Positions 52,821-63,923 are shown, counted from the first letter of the stretch. The stretch: 64,000 nt of DNA from Buchnera aphidicola (Diuraphis noxia) (GCF_001700895.1 NZ_CP013259.1:372001-436000), one strand, 5' to 3'. The notes: generated by a model from the sequence alone, not told the origin. Translations and numbers: made by a program.

Positions 52821-54071
52821 ATGGATAAATTTTTTATAAAAGGTAATAAAAACTTAAATGGTCACGTTACTATTTCTGGCTCAAAAAATGCTGCATTACC
52901 AATTTTATTTATGAGTATATTAACTAAAAAAATAATAAAAATTAATAATATTCCAAATGTAATAGATGTTGATATAGTCATTAAAATACTTAAAAATTTA
53001 GGGGCAAAAATAAAACAGAAAAAAATATTATATATTGATCCAAGTTCAATTAATAATTTTTCACCTCCATATAATTTAATTAAAAAAATTAGAGCATCTA
53101 TATGGGTATTAGCTCCTCTTTTAACACGTTTTGGGAAAGCTAAAATATTTTTACCAGGAGGATGTAATATAGGTACGAGACCAATAGATTTACACATACA
53201 TAGTTTAATTAAACTAGGTGCTAAAATTCATTTAGAAGATAATTGCATTTATGCTTCAATTACAGGACGTTTCAAGGGAAAGTATATATTTATGGAAAAA
53301 ATTAGCGTTGGTGCCACCATTACAATTATGAGTGCTGCTACCTTAGCTCAAGGTTTAACTATTATCGATAATGCAGCTCAAGAACCTGAAATAGTTGATA
53401 TTGCAAATTTTTTAAATACTCTAGGTGCCAATATTACTGGGGCAGGAAGCAAAAAAATATTAATCAAGGGTGTTTTAAAATTAAAAGGCGGTACACACAG
53501 AATTATTCCAGATAGAATTGAAACTGGAACTTTTTTAGTAGCAGCAGCTATTTCTAAAGGTAACATTGTTTGTCACCAAACTGAACCTAAACATTTAAAA
53601 AGTGTATTAAAAAAATTAAGTAGATCTGGAGCAAATATCTATATAGGAAAAGACTGGATTAAATTAGATATGAGAGGGAAACAGCCTCGTTCTTTAAATA
53701 TTTGTACTGGACCTTATCCAGGATTTCCAACAGATATGCAAACTCAATTTGCTTTATTAAATACAATTTCTAAAGGGGTAGGAAGTATCACTGATACGAT
53801 ATTTAAAAATCGTTTTAAATATGTTGCAGAATTAATTAAGATGGGAGCTAAAATAAAAATAAACGAAAATACTATTACCTGCTATGAAACACCTATATTA
53901 TCATCCTCTAACGTTTTTTGCACTGATTTAAGAACTGCAGCAACATTAGTTTTAGCAGCTTGTATTGCTCAAGGGATAACCATAGTTAATCACACTCATC
54001 ATCTCATTAGAGGGTATGAATCGTTTCATAAAAAATTAAATAAATTAGGAGCTGATATTAAAATTGTATAA
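52821..54071 (+). CDS. murA: UDP-N-acetylglucosamine 1-carboxyvinyltransferase MurA
   Basis: MurA catalyses the first committed step of peptidoglycan synthesis, adding enolpyruvate to UDP-GlcNAc. ATG 52821 (MDKFFIKGNKNLNG) aligns with E. coli; an in-frame TTG at 52794 would add nine unrelated residues. The 416 residues (E. coli 419) keep the catalytic and fosfomycin-reactive Cys115 in PGGCNIGTRP, and SGSKNAALPIL with the conserved Lys. Retention, together with glmM, shows the wall precursor pathway is still used. Confidence 0.98.
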   Translation: MDKFFIKGNKNLNGHVTISGSKNAALPILFMSILTKKIIKINNIPNVIDVDIVIKILKNLGAKIKQKKILYIDPSSINNFSPPYNLIKKIRASIWVLAPLLTRFGKAKIFLPGGCNIGTRPIDLHIHSLIKLGAKIHLEDNCIYASITGRFKGKYIFMEKISVGATITIMSAATLAQGLTIIDNAAQEPEIVDIANFLNTLGANITGAGSKKILIKGVLKLKGGTHRIIPDRIETGTFLVAAAISKGNIVCHQTEPKHLKSVLKKLSRSGANIYIGKDWIKLDMRGKQPRSLNICTGPYPGFPTDMQTQFALLNTISKGVGSITDTIFKNRFKYVAELIKMGAKIKINENTITCYETPILSSSNVFCTDLRTAATLVLAACIAQGITIVNHTHHLIRGYESFHKKLNKLGADIKIV

Positions 54072-54110
54072 AATATAAAAAAATTAGTAAAAAATAAAAT
54101 GGAGTCTTTT

Positions 54111-54425
54111 ATGTATGCAGTTTTTTTAAGTGGCGGAAAACAATATAAAGTAAAAAAAAATCAGATCGTTAGATTAGAAAAATTAAATAATACACTTGAT
54201 TCTACTATAGAATTTAATAAAATTTTAATGATTTCTAGTAAAGATTCTGTGAAAATTGGAACTCCTTTTTTAAAGGAAATAAAAATAAAAGCTCTTGTTC
54301 AAAGTCATGGTCGTCTCAAAAAAATCAAAGTTATTAAATTTAATCGTCGTAAACATTATAAAAAACAACAAGGTCATCGTCAATATTATACTGAGGTAAA
54401 AATTGTAGATATTAATAATTTTTAA
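54111..54425 (+). CDS. rplU: 50S ribosomal protein L21
   Basis: L21 is a large-subunit protein that binds 23S rRNA. ATG 54111 (MYAVFLSGGKQYKVKKNQ) has GGAG upstream and gives 104 residues (E. coli 103); an in-frame ATG at 54099 overlaps that site. VIKFNRRKHYKKQQGHRQYYTEV is the signature C-terminal region. rplU, rpmA and obgE form the conserved operon; ispB, divergent upstream in E. coli, is not here. Confidence 0.98.
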   Translation: MYAVFLSGGKQYKVKKNQIVRLEKLNNTLDSTIEFNKILMISSKDSVKIGTPFLKEIKIKALVQSHGRLKKIKVIKFNRRKHYKKQQGHRQYYTEVKIVDINNF

Positions 54426-54442
54426 TGAAGGGAGTTATATAA

Positions 54443-54697
54443 ATGGCACATAAAAAAGCTGGAGGATCTACTAGAAATGGAAGAGATTCTAACGCTCAAA
54501 GATTAGGTGTAAAATGTTTTGGTGGTGAATGCATTTCATCAGGGAGTATCATTGTTAAACAGAGGGGAACAAAATTTCATCCTGGTAAAAACGTAGGTTG
54601 TGGAAAAGATCATACAATTTTTGCTACTTCGAAAGGCAAAGTGCAATTTCAAAAAAAGGGATTAAGAAAAAGAACATATATAAATATAATAAACTAA
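54443..54697 (+). CDS. rpmA: 50S ribosomal protein L27
   Basis: L27 reaches the peptidyl-transferase centre with its N-terminal tail. The 84 residues (E. coli 85) start [20 protein letters not shown], the characteristic tail, and continue with [28 protein letters not shown] precedes ATG 54443, one of the strongest ribosome binding sites in the window. A terminator-like hairpin follows. Confidence 0.98.
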   Translation: MAHKKAGGSTRNGRDSNAQRLGVKCFGGECISSGSIIVKQRGTKFHPGKNVGCGKDHTIFATSKGKVQFQKKGLRKRTYINIIN

Positions 54698-54708
54698 AAA
54701 TTATACAA

Positions 54709-54733
54709 AAACCCCTTTTAAAAAGGGGTTTAA
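54709..54733 (+). terminator. Hairpin between rpmA and obgE
   Basis: AACCCCTTTT (54710-54719) is reverse-complementary to AAAAGGGGTT (54721-54730). In practice four G-C pairs close a loop of Ts and As. The following sequence is TAATATATTC, without a long U tract, so it may only attenuate read-through into obgE. Confidence 0.65.
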
Positions 54734-54782
54734 TATATTCATTTTAAAATATGATATTTCAAGATAAAAAATCTTGATATAG

Positions 54783-55846
<1,064 letters not shown>

Positions 55847-55877
55847 CTAGAACATCACTCATATAGATATTTTATCT

Positions 55878-56270
55878 TTAACGCTTGGAAAATTGTGGAC
55901 GTTTTCTTGCTTTACGAAAACCAACTTTTTTACGTTCAACTTGACGAGAATCACGTGTTACAAATCCAGATTTGCGCAATTCAAAACGCAAAGATTGATT
56001 ATATTTCATTAATGCACGAGTTATACCTTGACGAATTGCACCTGCTTGACCAGAAATGCCACCACCCTTTACAGTAATGTAAATATTGAATTTATTCATC
56101 ATATCAACTAGTTCTAGAGGTTGACAAACAATCATACATGCAGTTTCACGGCCAAAATATTCTTTTAAAGAACGTTTATTTATAATAATTTCTCCCTGTC
56201 CAGCTCTAAGAAATACTCTAGCAGAAGAACTTTTACGACGACCAGTTCCATAATTTTGATTCTGAATCAT
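55878..56270 (-). CDS. rpsI: 30S ribosomal protein S9
   Basis: S9 lies in the head of the small subunit; its C-terminal tail touches P-site tRNA. The 130 residues equal E. coli. The N-terminus has [20 protein letters not shown], the centre [14 protein letters not shown], and the tail [11 protein letters not shown] that contacts tRNA is intact. Downstream of rplM with 15 nt between, the conserved rplM-rpsI operon. Confidence 0.98.
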   Translation of the reverse strand: MIQNQNYGTGRRKSSSARVFLRAGQGEIIINKRSLKEYFGRETACMIVCQPLELVDMMNKFNIYITVKGGGISGQAGAIRQGITRALMKYNQSLRFELRKSGFVTRDSRQVERKKVGFRKARKRPQFSKR

Positions 56271-56285
56271 TTTGTATCCCTTTAA

Positions 56286-56714
56286 CTAAATTCTTAATAA
56301 CTGTGGACATTGCGCTATATGGTCATGGTTTCCATGTGGAAAAACTTTTAACTTTTTAAACATAGCACGTCCTAAAGAACCTTTTGGTAACATGCCTTTT
56401 ACTGCAATTTCAATTACTTTTTCTGGAAATCGAGATATGATTTCTTCAAATCTAAATTTTTTTATACCACCTATATAACCAGTATGGTGATAATAAATTT
56501 TATTTGTTTTTTTTCTTCCTGTTACCAAAATTTTTGAAGCATTTAAGACGATAATATAATCTCCAGTATCAAGATGAGGAGTGTATTCAACTTTATGTTT
56601 ACCTCGAAGACGTAAAGATAATTCACTAGCTAATCTACCTAATACTTTATTAGTTGCATCAATATAATACCAATTTCTTTTTATGCCACTTGATTTTATT
56701 GAAAAAGTTTTCAT
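56286..56714 (-). CDS. rplM: 50S ribosomal protein L13
   Basis: L13 is an early-assembling large-subunit protein. The 142 residues equal E. coli. Conserved parts include [30 protein letters not shown] and the [20 protein letters not shown] block. The divergent gap to pheA (56715-56974) contains an imperfect hairpin at 56791-56824 but no pheL-like attenuator. Confidence 0.98.
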   Translation of the reverse strand: MKTFSIKSSGIKRNWYYIDATNKVLGRLASELSLRLRGKHKVEYTPHLDTGDYIIVLNASKILVTGRKKTNKIYYHHTGYIGGIKKFRFEEIISRFPEKVIEIAVKGMLPKGSLGRAMFKKLKVFPHGNHDHIAQCPQLLRI

Positions 56715-56790
56715 ACAAATATTCGCTTTAAAAATATAGTTATTTATATTATAAAATAATACTATGATTATAATTAATAAGATATAGTAA

Positions 56791-56824
56791 ATATATTGTA
56801 CTAAATATGTAGTTTACAATATAT
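56791..56824. repeat. 10-bp inverted repeat in the rplM/pheA divergent region
   Basis: ATATATTGTA (56791-56800) is the reverse complement of TACAATATAT (56815-56824), with a 14-nt spacer. All pairs but two are A-T and no U tract follows. It lies about 150 nt before pheA and 77 nt before rplM on the other strand. It could be an operator or a chance palindrome. Confidence 0.3.
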
Positions 56825-56974
56825 GTTATCACTTAATGAAAATGATTAAACATAATATTAAAATATTTATTTACTTTTAATTTTATAAAATTAATAATTT
56901 ATGATAAGTGTATTTTTTTAAAAATTTAATTTTTACATATCAAACATAATTAATATATTCATAGGTAAAAAATA

Positions 56975-58132
56975 ATGCCTACTAACAGTGCACTACGTGT
57001 TTTTCGTGATCAAATTAACAAAATTGACGAAAAAATCGTTACATTATTATCACAAAGACACATATTAGTATCTAAAATAGCTAAATCTAAAATAGAAAAT
57101 AATCAATCAATAAGAGATATAGAACGTGAAAAAAAAATATTACAACAGTTAATATTTTTAGGAAAAGAAAAACATTTACGAGCTGAATATATTACTCGAT
57201 TATTTCAATTAATTATTGAAGAATCTGTATCAATCCAAAAGAAAATATTACAAAAATTTTACAATAATCACAAATTACATTCTGCTAGTTTTTCTTTTTT
57301 AGGTCCTAAAGGATCTTATTCGCATATTGCCGCTTGCAAATATGCAGATAGAAATTTTAAAATATGTATTACCAATGAATGTGAAACATTTCAAAATGTA
57401 ATTACAGCGGTAGAAAATAATAAATCAGATTATGCTGTTTTACCACTAGAAAACACGTGTTCTGGTTATATTAATGAGGTTGTTTTCTTATTAAGAACAA
57501 CTAATTTATTTATTACCGGAGAATTAAACATATCAATTAATCACTGTTTACTGTCAACAGAAGATATTGCATTAGATAAAATTAAAACAGTATATAGTCA
57601 TTCTCAACCATTTCAGCAATGTAGTGATTTTATTAAAAAATTTCCAAAATGGAAAATTAAATATACAAAAAGTACAGCTGATGCAATGAAAAAAATTGTT
57701 CTATATAATGATCCAAGAAATGCAGCGTTAGGAAGTGAAATAGGCAGTAGAATTTATGGATTAAAAATTTTATCTAAAAATTTATCAAATAAAGAAAAAA
57801 ATATCACAAAATTTATTTTATTACAAAAAAAGCCTATTGAAGTATCTGAAAAAATACCAGCTAAAACAACATTAATATTTACTACAGGACAAAAATCAGA
57901 AGTACTTTCAAAAATATTATTAATATTGCAAGAAAAAGCAATTATTATGAACAAACTAACTTCTCATACCATTTATCAAAATCTATGGGAAGATATGTTT
58001 TATATTGAAATTTCAGCCAATTTATCTTCAACAATCATACAGGAAACAATTAAACAGATACAAAACATCACTAAATTTTGTAAAATTCTAGGATGTTACC
58101 CTAGTGAAGATATTATTCCAGTAGTATCGTAG
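56975..58132 (+). CDS. pheA: Chorismate mutase / prephenate dehydratase
   Basis: PheA converts chorismate to prephenate and then phenylpyruvate for phenylalanine synthesis. The 385 residues equal E. coli (386). Residues about 1-100 form the chorismate mutase (ALRVFRDQINKIDEKIVTLL), about 105-285 the dehydratase (FLGPKGSYSHIAA, and NITKF where E. coli has NFTRF), and about 290-385 the ACT regulatory domain. In the ACT domain the Phe-binding motifs GALV and ESRP are replaced by EVLS and TSHT, suggesting weakened feedback inhibition. No pheL leader or attenuator is visible upstream. Confidence 0.98.
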   Translation: MPTNSALRVFRDQINKIDEKIVTLLSQRHILVSKIAKSKIENNQSIRDIEREKKILQQLIFLGKEKHLRAEYITRLFQLIIEESVSIQKKILQKFYNNHKLHSASFSFLGPKGSYSHIAACKYADRNFKICITNECETFQNVITAVENNKSDYAVLPLENTCSGYINEVVFLLRTTNLFITGELNISINHCLLSTEDIALDKIKTVYSHSQPFQQCSDFIKKFPKWKIKYTKSTADAMKKIVLYNDPRNAALGSEIGSRIYGLKILSKNLSNKEKNITKFILLQKKPIEVSEKIPAKTTLIFTTGQKSEVLSKILLILQEKAIIMNKLTSHTIYQNLWEDMFYIEISANLSSTIIQETIKQIQNITKFCKILGCYPSEDIIPVVS

Positions 58133-58292
58133 AAACCTGAAATAAATAAATTATTTCAACATATATAATTTTTTTAAAAATTATCTAAAATATTACAAAT
58201 AATTCTTTAATAAGAATTAAATATTCTTGTAAATAATTATTTTTATTTCAATTAAAATATATAGTTATAAATTTTAATATGAGTAATACACA

Positions 58293-59642
58293 ATGTTTAA
58301 AAATTTAACTCAACGTCTTTCACAAAGTTTACATAAAATTACTAATAAAGGAAGACTTACAGAGGAAAATATTCAAGATACTATACGTGAAGTAAGAAAA
58401 GCATTATTAGAAGCAGACGTAACATTTTCAGTAGTAAAAAAATTTATAGATAACGTTAAAAACAAATCAATTGGTTGTACGATTAATAAAAGTTTAACAC
58501 CTGGTCAAGAATTTATAAAAATTGTCAAAAATGAATTAATACTTGCAATGGGTGATAAAAATAATTCTTTAAATTTATCTATCAAACCACCAGCTATAAT
58601 ATTAATGGTTGGTCTACAAGGAGCTGGAAAAACAACTAGCTTAGCAAAATTAGCTAAATGGATTAAAAATAAACACAATAAAAAAATATTAATTGTATCT
58701 ACTGATGTTTATCGTGCAGCAGCCATCAAACAACTTAAAATTTTATCTCAACAAATTTCAATAGATTTTTTTTCATCTAATGAAAATCAAAAACCTATAG
58801 AAATTACTAAAGCAGCAATAAAACACGCTGTATTAAAATTATATGATATTTTATTAATTGATACAGCAGGACGTTTACATATTGATAAAAAAATGATGGA
58901 TGAAATACATCAAATACATCATGTATCAAAACCTATTGAAACACTATTAGTAGTAGATTCAATGATGGGACAAGATGCAATCAATATGGCAAAAATATTT
59001 AATAATAAATTATCCATATCTGGTATAATTTTAACTAAAACAGATGGGGATTCTAGAAATGGAATCGCGTTATCTATGCGTTATATCACTGGCAAACCTA
59101 TTAAGTTTATAGGAACAGGTGAAAAAATTAATGAACTAGATGCTTTTTATCCAGAGAAAACTGCTGAAAGAATTTTAGGCATGAATGATGTCATATCTCT
59201 AATTGAAGATATAGAAGAAAAAGTAGATCAATTTCAAATTAAAAAACTAACAAATAAATTAAAAAAAGGTCATAATTTTAATTTAAATGATTTTTTAATG
59301 CAAATTAAACAAATGAAAAAAATAGGAGGATTAAATTATTTTATAGATAAATTTTCTAGAAATAATCTATTATCTAACAAAATATCATCCTTAAAAACAG
59401 ATACAAATACCTTAAATAAACTAGAAGCAATGATATCCTCAATGACACCTAAAGAAAGAATAGAACCAGTTATTATAAAAGGTTCAAGGAAACGTAGAAT
59501 AGCTTTAGGTTCAGGAACAAAAATACAAGATGTAAATAAATTATTAAAAAATTTTAATGATGTGAAAAAAATCATGAAAAAAATTCAAACTGGTGGAATA
59601 TCAAAAATGATAAGAGGAATAAAAAATATATTACCTAAATAA
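58293..59642 (+). CDS. ffh: Signal recognition particle protein Ffh
   Basis: Ffh binds 4.5S RNA and signal sequences and delivers inner-membrane proteins to FtsY. The 449 residues (E. coli 453) have the N domain (1 to about 90), the G domain with P-loop GLQGAGKTTS and DTAGRLHID, and the Met-rich M domain with SMTPKERIEP and RKRRIALGSGTKIQDVN, which binds the RNA. The M domain ends GGISKMIRGIKNILPK. The rpsP operon follows, as in E. coli. Confidence 0.98.
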   Translation: MFKNLTQRLSQSLHKITNKGRLTEENIQDTIREVRKALLEADVTFSVVKKFIDNVKNKSIGCTINKSLTPGQEFIKIVKNELILAMGDKNNSLNLSIKPPAIILMVGLQGAGKTTSLAKLAKWIKNKHNKKILIVSTDVYRAAAIKQLKILSQQISIDFFSSNENQKPIEITKAAIKHAVLKLYDILLIDTAGRLHIDKKMMDEIHQIHHVSKPIETLLVVDSMMGQDAINMAKIFNNKLSISGIILTKTDGDSRNGIALSMRYITGKPIKFIGTGEKINELDAFYPEKTAERILGMNDVISLIEDIEEKVDQFQIKKLTNKLKKGHNFNLNDFLMQIKQMKKIGGLNYFIDKFSRNNLLSNKISSLKTDTNTLNKLEAMISSMTPKERIEPVIIKGSRKRRIALGSGTKIQDVNKLLKNFNDVKKIMKKIQTGGISKMIRGIKNILPK

Positions 59643-59750
59643 TAGAATTAAAAAACTATACATGGATAATATATCTATAATATAATTTTGAATTATTATT
59701 TAAAAACTAAAATTTTGATAGTTTCATCTACTTTAAAGAAGAAAACATAT

Positions 59751-59996
59751 ATGATAAAAATTCGTTTAGCTCGATATGGAACAAAAAAACGTCCTTTTTA
59801 TAAAATGGTAATAGCTGATAGTCGTTTTTCTAGAGATGGTCGATTTATTGAACATGTTGGTTATTTTAATCCAATTACAAAAGGTAAATCTGAACAAATT
59901 AAATTAAATTTAGATCGTATTAAATATTGGAGAAATCAAGGAGCTAAAATGTCAGACAGAACAAAAAAAATCATTAAATTATTAAATGAAAAATAA
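59751..59996 (+). CDS. rpsP: 30S ribosomal protein S16
   Basis: S16 binds 16S rRNA early in 30S assembly. ATG 59751 (MIKIRLARYGTKKRPFYKM) gives 81 residues (E. coli 82); the longer frame from 59688 adds an implausible extension. VADSRFSRDGRFIEHVGYFNP is diagnostic. Its end overlaps the rimM start by 11 nt, coupling translation in the rpsP-rimM-trmD-rplS operon. The ribosome binding site is weak (AAGAAG). Confidence 0.97.
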   Translation: MIKIRLARYGTKKRPFYKMVIADSRFSRDGRFIEHVGYFNPITKGKSEQIKLNLDRIKYWRNQGAKMSDRTKKIIKLLNEK

Positions 59997-60546
59997 TTTT
60001 AAACATATTAGATCAATTAAACCAAACAATTCAATATTAGTAGGAAAAGTAGGAAAAGCCTATGGTATATTAGGATGGATTACCATTTTTTCTTTTTCAG
60101 AAAGAAAAGAAAAAATATTTCATTATCTTCCATGGTTTTTTTGTAAAGAAGACAAATGGACAAAAGTCCATGTTGATGATTGGAAAAGATACAAAAAAAA
60201 TTTTATAGTACGAATACAAGGAATTTTTAATCGTACAGAAGCTGAAAATCTAACTAATTCAAATATCATGATTAATAATCATCAATTACCTGAATTAAAA
60301 AAAAATGAATATTATTGGTTTCAAATTATTAATTTTAAAGTATTTAATTTAAATCAAGAATATTTAGGTAAAGTAATTGATTTACTCAGGACAAAAGCTA
60401 ATGATATTTTAGTAATTAAAAACGAATTTAAAATATATAAAAAAAATATTTTTATTCCTTTTATAAATGAAAAAATAATTAAAAAAATAGATATAAATAA
60501 TAAACTTATTATAGCTCAGTGGAATCAAATTATATACTATAAATGA
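59986..60546 (+). CDS. rimM: Ribosome maturation factor RimM
   Basis: RimM helps assemble the head of the 30S subunit by binding S19. The 186 residues (E. coli 182) contain the two RimM domains: VGKVGKAYGILGWITIFSF and the PRC-barrel half beginning NEYYWFQIINFKVFN, with WNQII near the C-terminus. It overlaps rpsP by 11 nt at its start and trmD by 4 nt at its end, showing tight coupling. Sequence is fairly diverged, but context makes the call firm. Confidence 0.95.
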   Translation: MKNNFKHIRSIKPNNSILVGKVGKAYGILGWITIFSFSERKEKIFHYLPWFFCKEDKWTKVHVDDWKRYKKNFIVRIQGIFNRTEAENLTNSNIMINNHQLPELKKNEYYWFQIINFKVFNLNQEYLGKVIDLLRTKANDILVIKNEFKIYKKNIFIPFINEKIIKKIDINNKLIIAQWNQIIYYK

Positions 60547-61313
60547 AAAAAACAGATGATAATACTTTAATATGGTTTAGAATTATTACAATTTTTCCAG
60601 ATATGTTTCGTGCAATCACTAATTATGGAATAATCAAAAAAGCTATTCAAAATAACATTATTAATATTGATTTTATTAATCCAAGAGATTTTTCTCAAAA
60701 TAAATATAAATCTATAGATGATCGTCCTTATGGAGGAGGACCAGGGATGTTAATGAGTGCTGAACCATTATATTTATCGATTCAACATGCAAAATCAACA
60801 CTAAAAGAACATGCAACTATCATTTATATGTCTCCTCAAGGAAAAATTTTTCAACAAAAACACATACCAATATTAATCAACAAAAAAAGAATTATTTTTA
60901 TTTGCGGTAGATATGAAGGAATTGATCAAAGAATCATTGATAACTATGTAAATGAAGAATGGTCTATTGGAGAATATATACTTACCGGAGGAGAACTAGC
61001 TTCTATGATTATGATTGATTCTATTTCTAGACTCATTCCAGGTGTTATTAAAAAAAAAGAATCCATAGAAGCAGAAACATTTTCTAATAATTTACTAGAC
61101 TATCCGAATTATACTCGACCGAGAAAAATAAAAAATATATCGGTTCCAAAAGTATTACTATCTGGGAATCATAAAAAAATTCATCTCTGGCGATTAAAAA
61201 AATCACTAGAAAAAACATGGTTAAATCGTCCTGATCTCTTAAATAAAAAATTAACAACAGAAGAAACAATATTATTAAATCAATTTAAAAAAAAATATAA
61301 TAAAAAATTATAA
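60543..61313 (+). CDS. trmD: tRNA (guanine-37-N1)-methyltransferase TrmD
   Basis: TrmD makes m1G37 next to the anticodon and prevents frameshifting. The 256 residues (E. coli 255) have the trefoil-knot motifs RPYGGGPGMLM, CGRYEGIDQR and SIGEYILTGGELASM, plus the catalytic Asp of PRDFSQNKYKSIDDRPY. It overlaps rimM by 4 nt (ATGA). The N-terminus has about seven more residues than E. coli (MKKTDDNTLIW); a later start is possible but would break the overlap. Confidence 0.98.
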   Translation: MKKTDDNTLIWFRIITIFPDMFRAITNYGIIKKAIQNNIINIDFINPRDFSQNKYKSIDDRPYGGGPGMLMSAEPLYLSIQHAKSTLKEHATIIYMSPQGKIFQQKHIPILINKKRIIFICGRYEGIDQRIIDNYVNEEWSIGEYILTGGELASMIMIDSISRLIPGVIKKKESIEAETFSNNLLDYPNYTRPRKIKNISVPKVLLSGNHKKIHLWRLKKSLEKTWLNRPDLLNKKLTTEETILLNQFKKKYNKKL

Positions 61314-61350
61314 ATGAATTTCTTTAGTTGTCTAATTTAAAGGTTAATAC

Positions 61351-61698
61351 ATGAAAAATATCATTTACGAAATAGAAAAAGAACAACTAAAAAAAAATAT
61401 TCCTATTTTTAGATCTGGAGATACTATAGAAGTCAAAGTATGGGTGATTGAAGGTGCTAAAAAACGTTTACAATCTTTTGAAGGAGTTGTAATTGGAATA
61501 AAAAATCGTCATTTAAATTCATCTTTCACAGTTCGTAAAATTTCTAACGGAGAGGGTATTGAACGTGTTTTTCAAACACATTCTTATAGTATAGATGAAA
61601 TCATTGTAAAAAGAAAAGGTTTAGTAAGAAAAGCAAAATTGTATTTTTTACGAAATAGAACTGGAAAGGCTGCGCGCATTAAAGAAAGACTAAAATAG
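61351..61698 (+). CDS. rplS: 50S ribosomal protein L19
   Basis: L19 sits at the interface between the ribosomal subunits. The 115 residues equal E. coli. [20 protein letters not shown] and [17 protein letters not shown] are family signatures, and the C-terminal [10 protein letters not shown] is intact. AAAGG before ATG 61351 is a fair ribosome binding site. It is the last gene of the operon and is followed by a hairpin. Confidence 0.98.
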   Translation: MKNIIYEIEKEQLKKNIPIFRSGDTIEVKVWVIEGAKKRLQSFEGVVIGIKNRHLNSSFTVRKISNGEGIERVFQTHSYSIDEIIVKRKGLVRKAKLYFLRNRTGKAARIKERLK

Positions 61699-61724
61699 AA
61701 CAATGAAATATCATTTGCAAGAAT

Positions 61725-61754
61725 ATGCAGTCACGATGTAATTCTTGACTGCAT
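61725..61754. terminator. Hairpin between rplS and tldD
   Basis: ATGCAGTCA (61725-61733) is the exact reverse complement of TGACTGCAT (61746-61754), with a 12-nt loop. It lies 27 nt after rplS and 39 nt after tldD in the opposite direction, so it probably ends both transcripts. The flanks are T/A mixed rather than clean U tracts. Confidence 0.7.
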
Positions 61755-61792
61755 TATTATATTAATTTTAAAAATAAATCTTACATAAACAA

Positions 61793-63244
61793 TTAAGCCG
61801 TTCCACCTATTGTTAGGCTATCTAATTTCATAGATGGCTGACCAATTCCAACTGGAATATTTTGACCATCTTTTCCGCAGAAACCCATGCCTTCATCCAT
61901 TTTTAAGTCATCACCAACCATTGAGATTTTTTGCATCACTTCTAAACCAGACCCTATTAACGTTGTATTTTTAATAGGAGTAGAAATTTTTCCTTGTTTT
62001 ATTAAGTAGGCTTCAGAAGTAGAAAACACAAATTTACCTGAAGTGATATCAACTTGTCCTCCAGAAAAATTTACAGCATATATACCATAATCAACACTTT
62101 TTATAATATCGTCTATTTTTGATTTTCCAGGCAACATATAAGTGTTCGTCATACGAGGCATAGGCAAATAAGAATAAGATTCACGACGACCATTTCCTGT
62201 AGATTTTGTACCCATTAAGTGTGCATTAAGTTTATCTTGCATATATTTTTTTAATATTCCCTTTTCAATTAATATATTATGTTGACCTGGAGTGCCTTCA
62301 TCATCAATGTTCAATGAACCACGTTGATTAGATATTGTTCCATCATCAATGATAGTACATAATTCTGATGCTACTTTTTTACCAATCATATTCGTAAAAA
62401 TAGAAGTTTTTCTTCTATTAAAATCACCTTCTAAACCATGTCCAATTGCTTCATGCAATAAAACACCTGGCCAACCAGATCCTAAAACTACTGGAAATGT
62501 ACCTGATGGAGCTTCTTTAGAAGATAAATTTAGTAAAGCAATTCGTACTGCTTCTTTAGCCCAATAATCAATTCTCACTTCATTAGAATTTTCATATTTT
62601 TTTAAAAAAAAGTCATAATTCGTACGACTACTTCCTCCACTTCTGCCCCGTTCTCTTTTCCCATGATCTTCAACTAAAACACTAATTGAAAAATATACTA
62701 GCGGTCTTATATCTGCAGCTAAACTGCCATCAGTTGAAGCAACTAACACTTGTTCGTATGAGCCTGTTAAAGTAACATTGACTTCTACAACACGATGATC
62801 AAAGCTACGAGCAATATGATTTGCCCTATAAAGCAAGTCATTTTTATCTTGAGAAGAAAATTTATGTAAAGGATTAATATTAGTGTAAAATGGTACTGTA
62901 TTTTTTGTTGATAATGTTTTTGTTTTACCTCCTCCTTTTGTAAATATAATACTATTAGCCATATTTGTACTTTTTATTAAAGATTTTAGTGATATTTGAT
63001 CTGCGTATGCAAAGCCTGTAGTCTCTCCTTGAATAGCTCTTACTCCCACGCCTTGATCTGAATGACAACTACCTTCTTTAATAATTCCATTTTCTAAATG
63101 CCAAGATTCATAAAGATGAGATTGAAAATAAAAATCCCCGTAATCTATTTTACGCTTACAAAGTTCTTCTAAACAAATAAAAATATCTTGATGATTTATT
63201 TTATTTACAGTTAATAAAGATTCAGTAACTAATTCAACTGTCAT
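61793..63244 (-). CDS. tldD: Metalloprotease subunit TldD
   Basis: TldD is the catalytic subunit of the TldD/TldE metalloprotease, which acts on unfolded peptides in antitoxin CcdA and microcin maturation in E. coli. The 483 residues (E. coli 481) contain HEAIGH with His264, Glu265 and His268 as zinc/catalytic residues, followed by [12 protein letters not shown]. The C-terminal half ([19 protein letters not shown]) supplies the third ligand region. Its partner gene tldE (pmbA) is not in the window. Function in a symbiont without those substrates is unknown. Confidence 0.97.
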   Translation of the reverse strand: MTVELVTESLLTVNKINHQDIFICLEELCKRKIDYGDFYFQSHLYESWHLENGIIKEGSCHSDQGVGVRAIQGETTGFAYADQISLKSLIKSTNMANSIIFTKGGGKTKTLSTKNTVPFYTNINPLHKFSSQDKNDLLYRANHIARSFDHRVVEVNVTLTGSYEQVLVASTDGSLAADIRPLVYFSISVLVEDHGKRERGRSGGSSRTNYDFFLKKYENSNEVRIDYWAKEAVRIALLNLSSKEAPSGTFPVVLGSGWPGVLLHEAIGHGLEGDFNRRKTSIFTNMIGKKVASELCTIIDDGTISNQRGSLNIDDEGTPGQHNILIEKGILKKYMQDKLNAHLMGTKSTGNGRRESYSYLPMPRMTNTYMLPGKSKIDDIIKSVDYGIYAVNFSGGQVDITSGKFVFSTSEAYLIKQGKISTPIKNTTLIGSGLEVMQKISMVGDDLKMDEGMGFCGKDGQNIPVGIGQPSMKLDSLTIGGTA

Positions 63245-63356
63245 TTGAACCCGCTTAATTTATAATGGTCTTGTAAAAACTTATTATAAAATATAAAATA
63301 AAAAATAAACAACATTTTTTATATGTTTAAAACAATTCTTAAGTAGAGATTTCTAT

Positions 63357-63806
63357 ATGAAACAAAATAAAAACATATTAATAGTAAATGGACCTAATTT
63401 AAATCTTTTAGGGACAAGGGAAATCGAAATCTATGGACATCTTAGTTTGCTTGATTTATTAGAAAAATTAGAAAAAGAAGCTAAAAAACTAAATTTTAAA
63501 TTACAACATTTACAATCTAATGCAGAACATGTTTTAATTGATACAATTCATGCTTCAAAAAATAAAATTGACTATATTATTATTAATCCTGCAGCATTTA
63601 CACATACTAGTATAGCAATTAGAGACGCTTTAATTTCTGTTGATATTCCATTTATTGAAGTTCATATTTCAAATATTTATTCAAGAGAAAACTTTCGTTC
63701 CCATTCATGGTTATCTGACATTTCTAAAGGTGTAATAAGTGGGCTGGGTGTCGACGGTTATATTTGGGCGCTAAAAACAATCTTTAACAGAATTGGGAAA
63801 ATATAA
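63357..63806 (+). CDS. aroQ: Type II 3-dehydroquinate dehydratase AroQ
   Basis: AroQ converts 3-dehydroquinate to 3-dehydroshikimate in the shikimate pathway. The 149 residues have type II motifs: [18 protein letters not shown] with the catalytic Tyr26, [27 protein letters not shown], and FRSHSW. E. coli uses the unrelated type I enzyme AroD, so this gene is not an E. coli orthologue. In many gamma-proteobacteria aroQ precedes accB-accC; here accBC is missing and fis follows on the other strand. It feeds pheA in this window. Confidence 0.97.
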   Translation: MKQNKNILIVNGPNLNLLGTREIEIYGHLSLLDLLEKLEKEAKKLNFKLQHLQSNAEHVLIDTIHASKNKIDYIIINPAAFTHTSIAIRDALISVDIPFIEVHISNIYSRENFRSHSWLSDISKGVISGLGVDGYIWALKTIFNRIGKI

Positions 63807-63850
63807 AAACATGAAAAAATTTATGAATATATTTTTTTAAAAAAAGATCT

Positions 63851-63898
63851 TGCACTCTCTTATAAGAAATTAATTCTTAATAAAACATAGAAAGTGCA
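63851..63898 (-). terminator. Hairpin between aroQ and fis
   Basis: TGCACTCTCT (63851-63860) pairs with AGAAAGTGCA (63889-63898) with one non-Watson-Crick position, and an inner stem TAAGAA/TTCTTA (63863-63868, 63874-63879) sits in the loop. On the minus strand it is followed by AGATCTTTTTTT, so it is a good intrinsic terminator for fis; it may also stop aroQ. Confidence 0.8.
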
Positions 63899-63923
63899 GA
63901 AAAAAATAATATTTAAATCTTCA

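Noticed and set aside
56715-56974. Possible pheL attenuator before pheA
   Set aside because: No Phe-rich leader ORF and no terminator-like stem with U tract; the only inverted repeat is A+T-only and too far from the gene.
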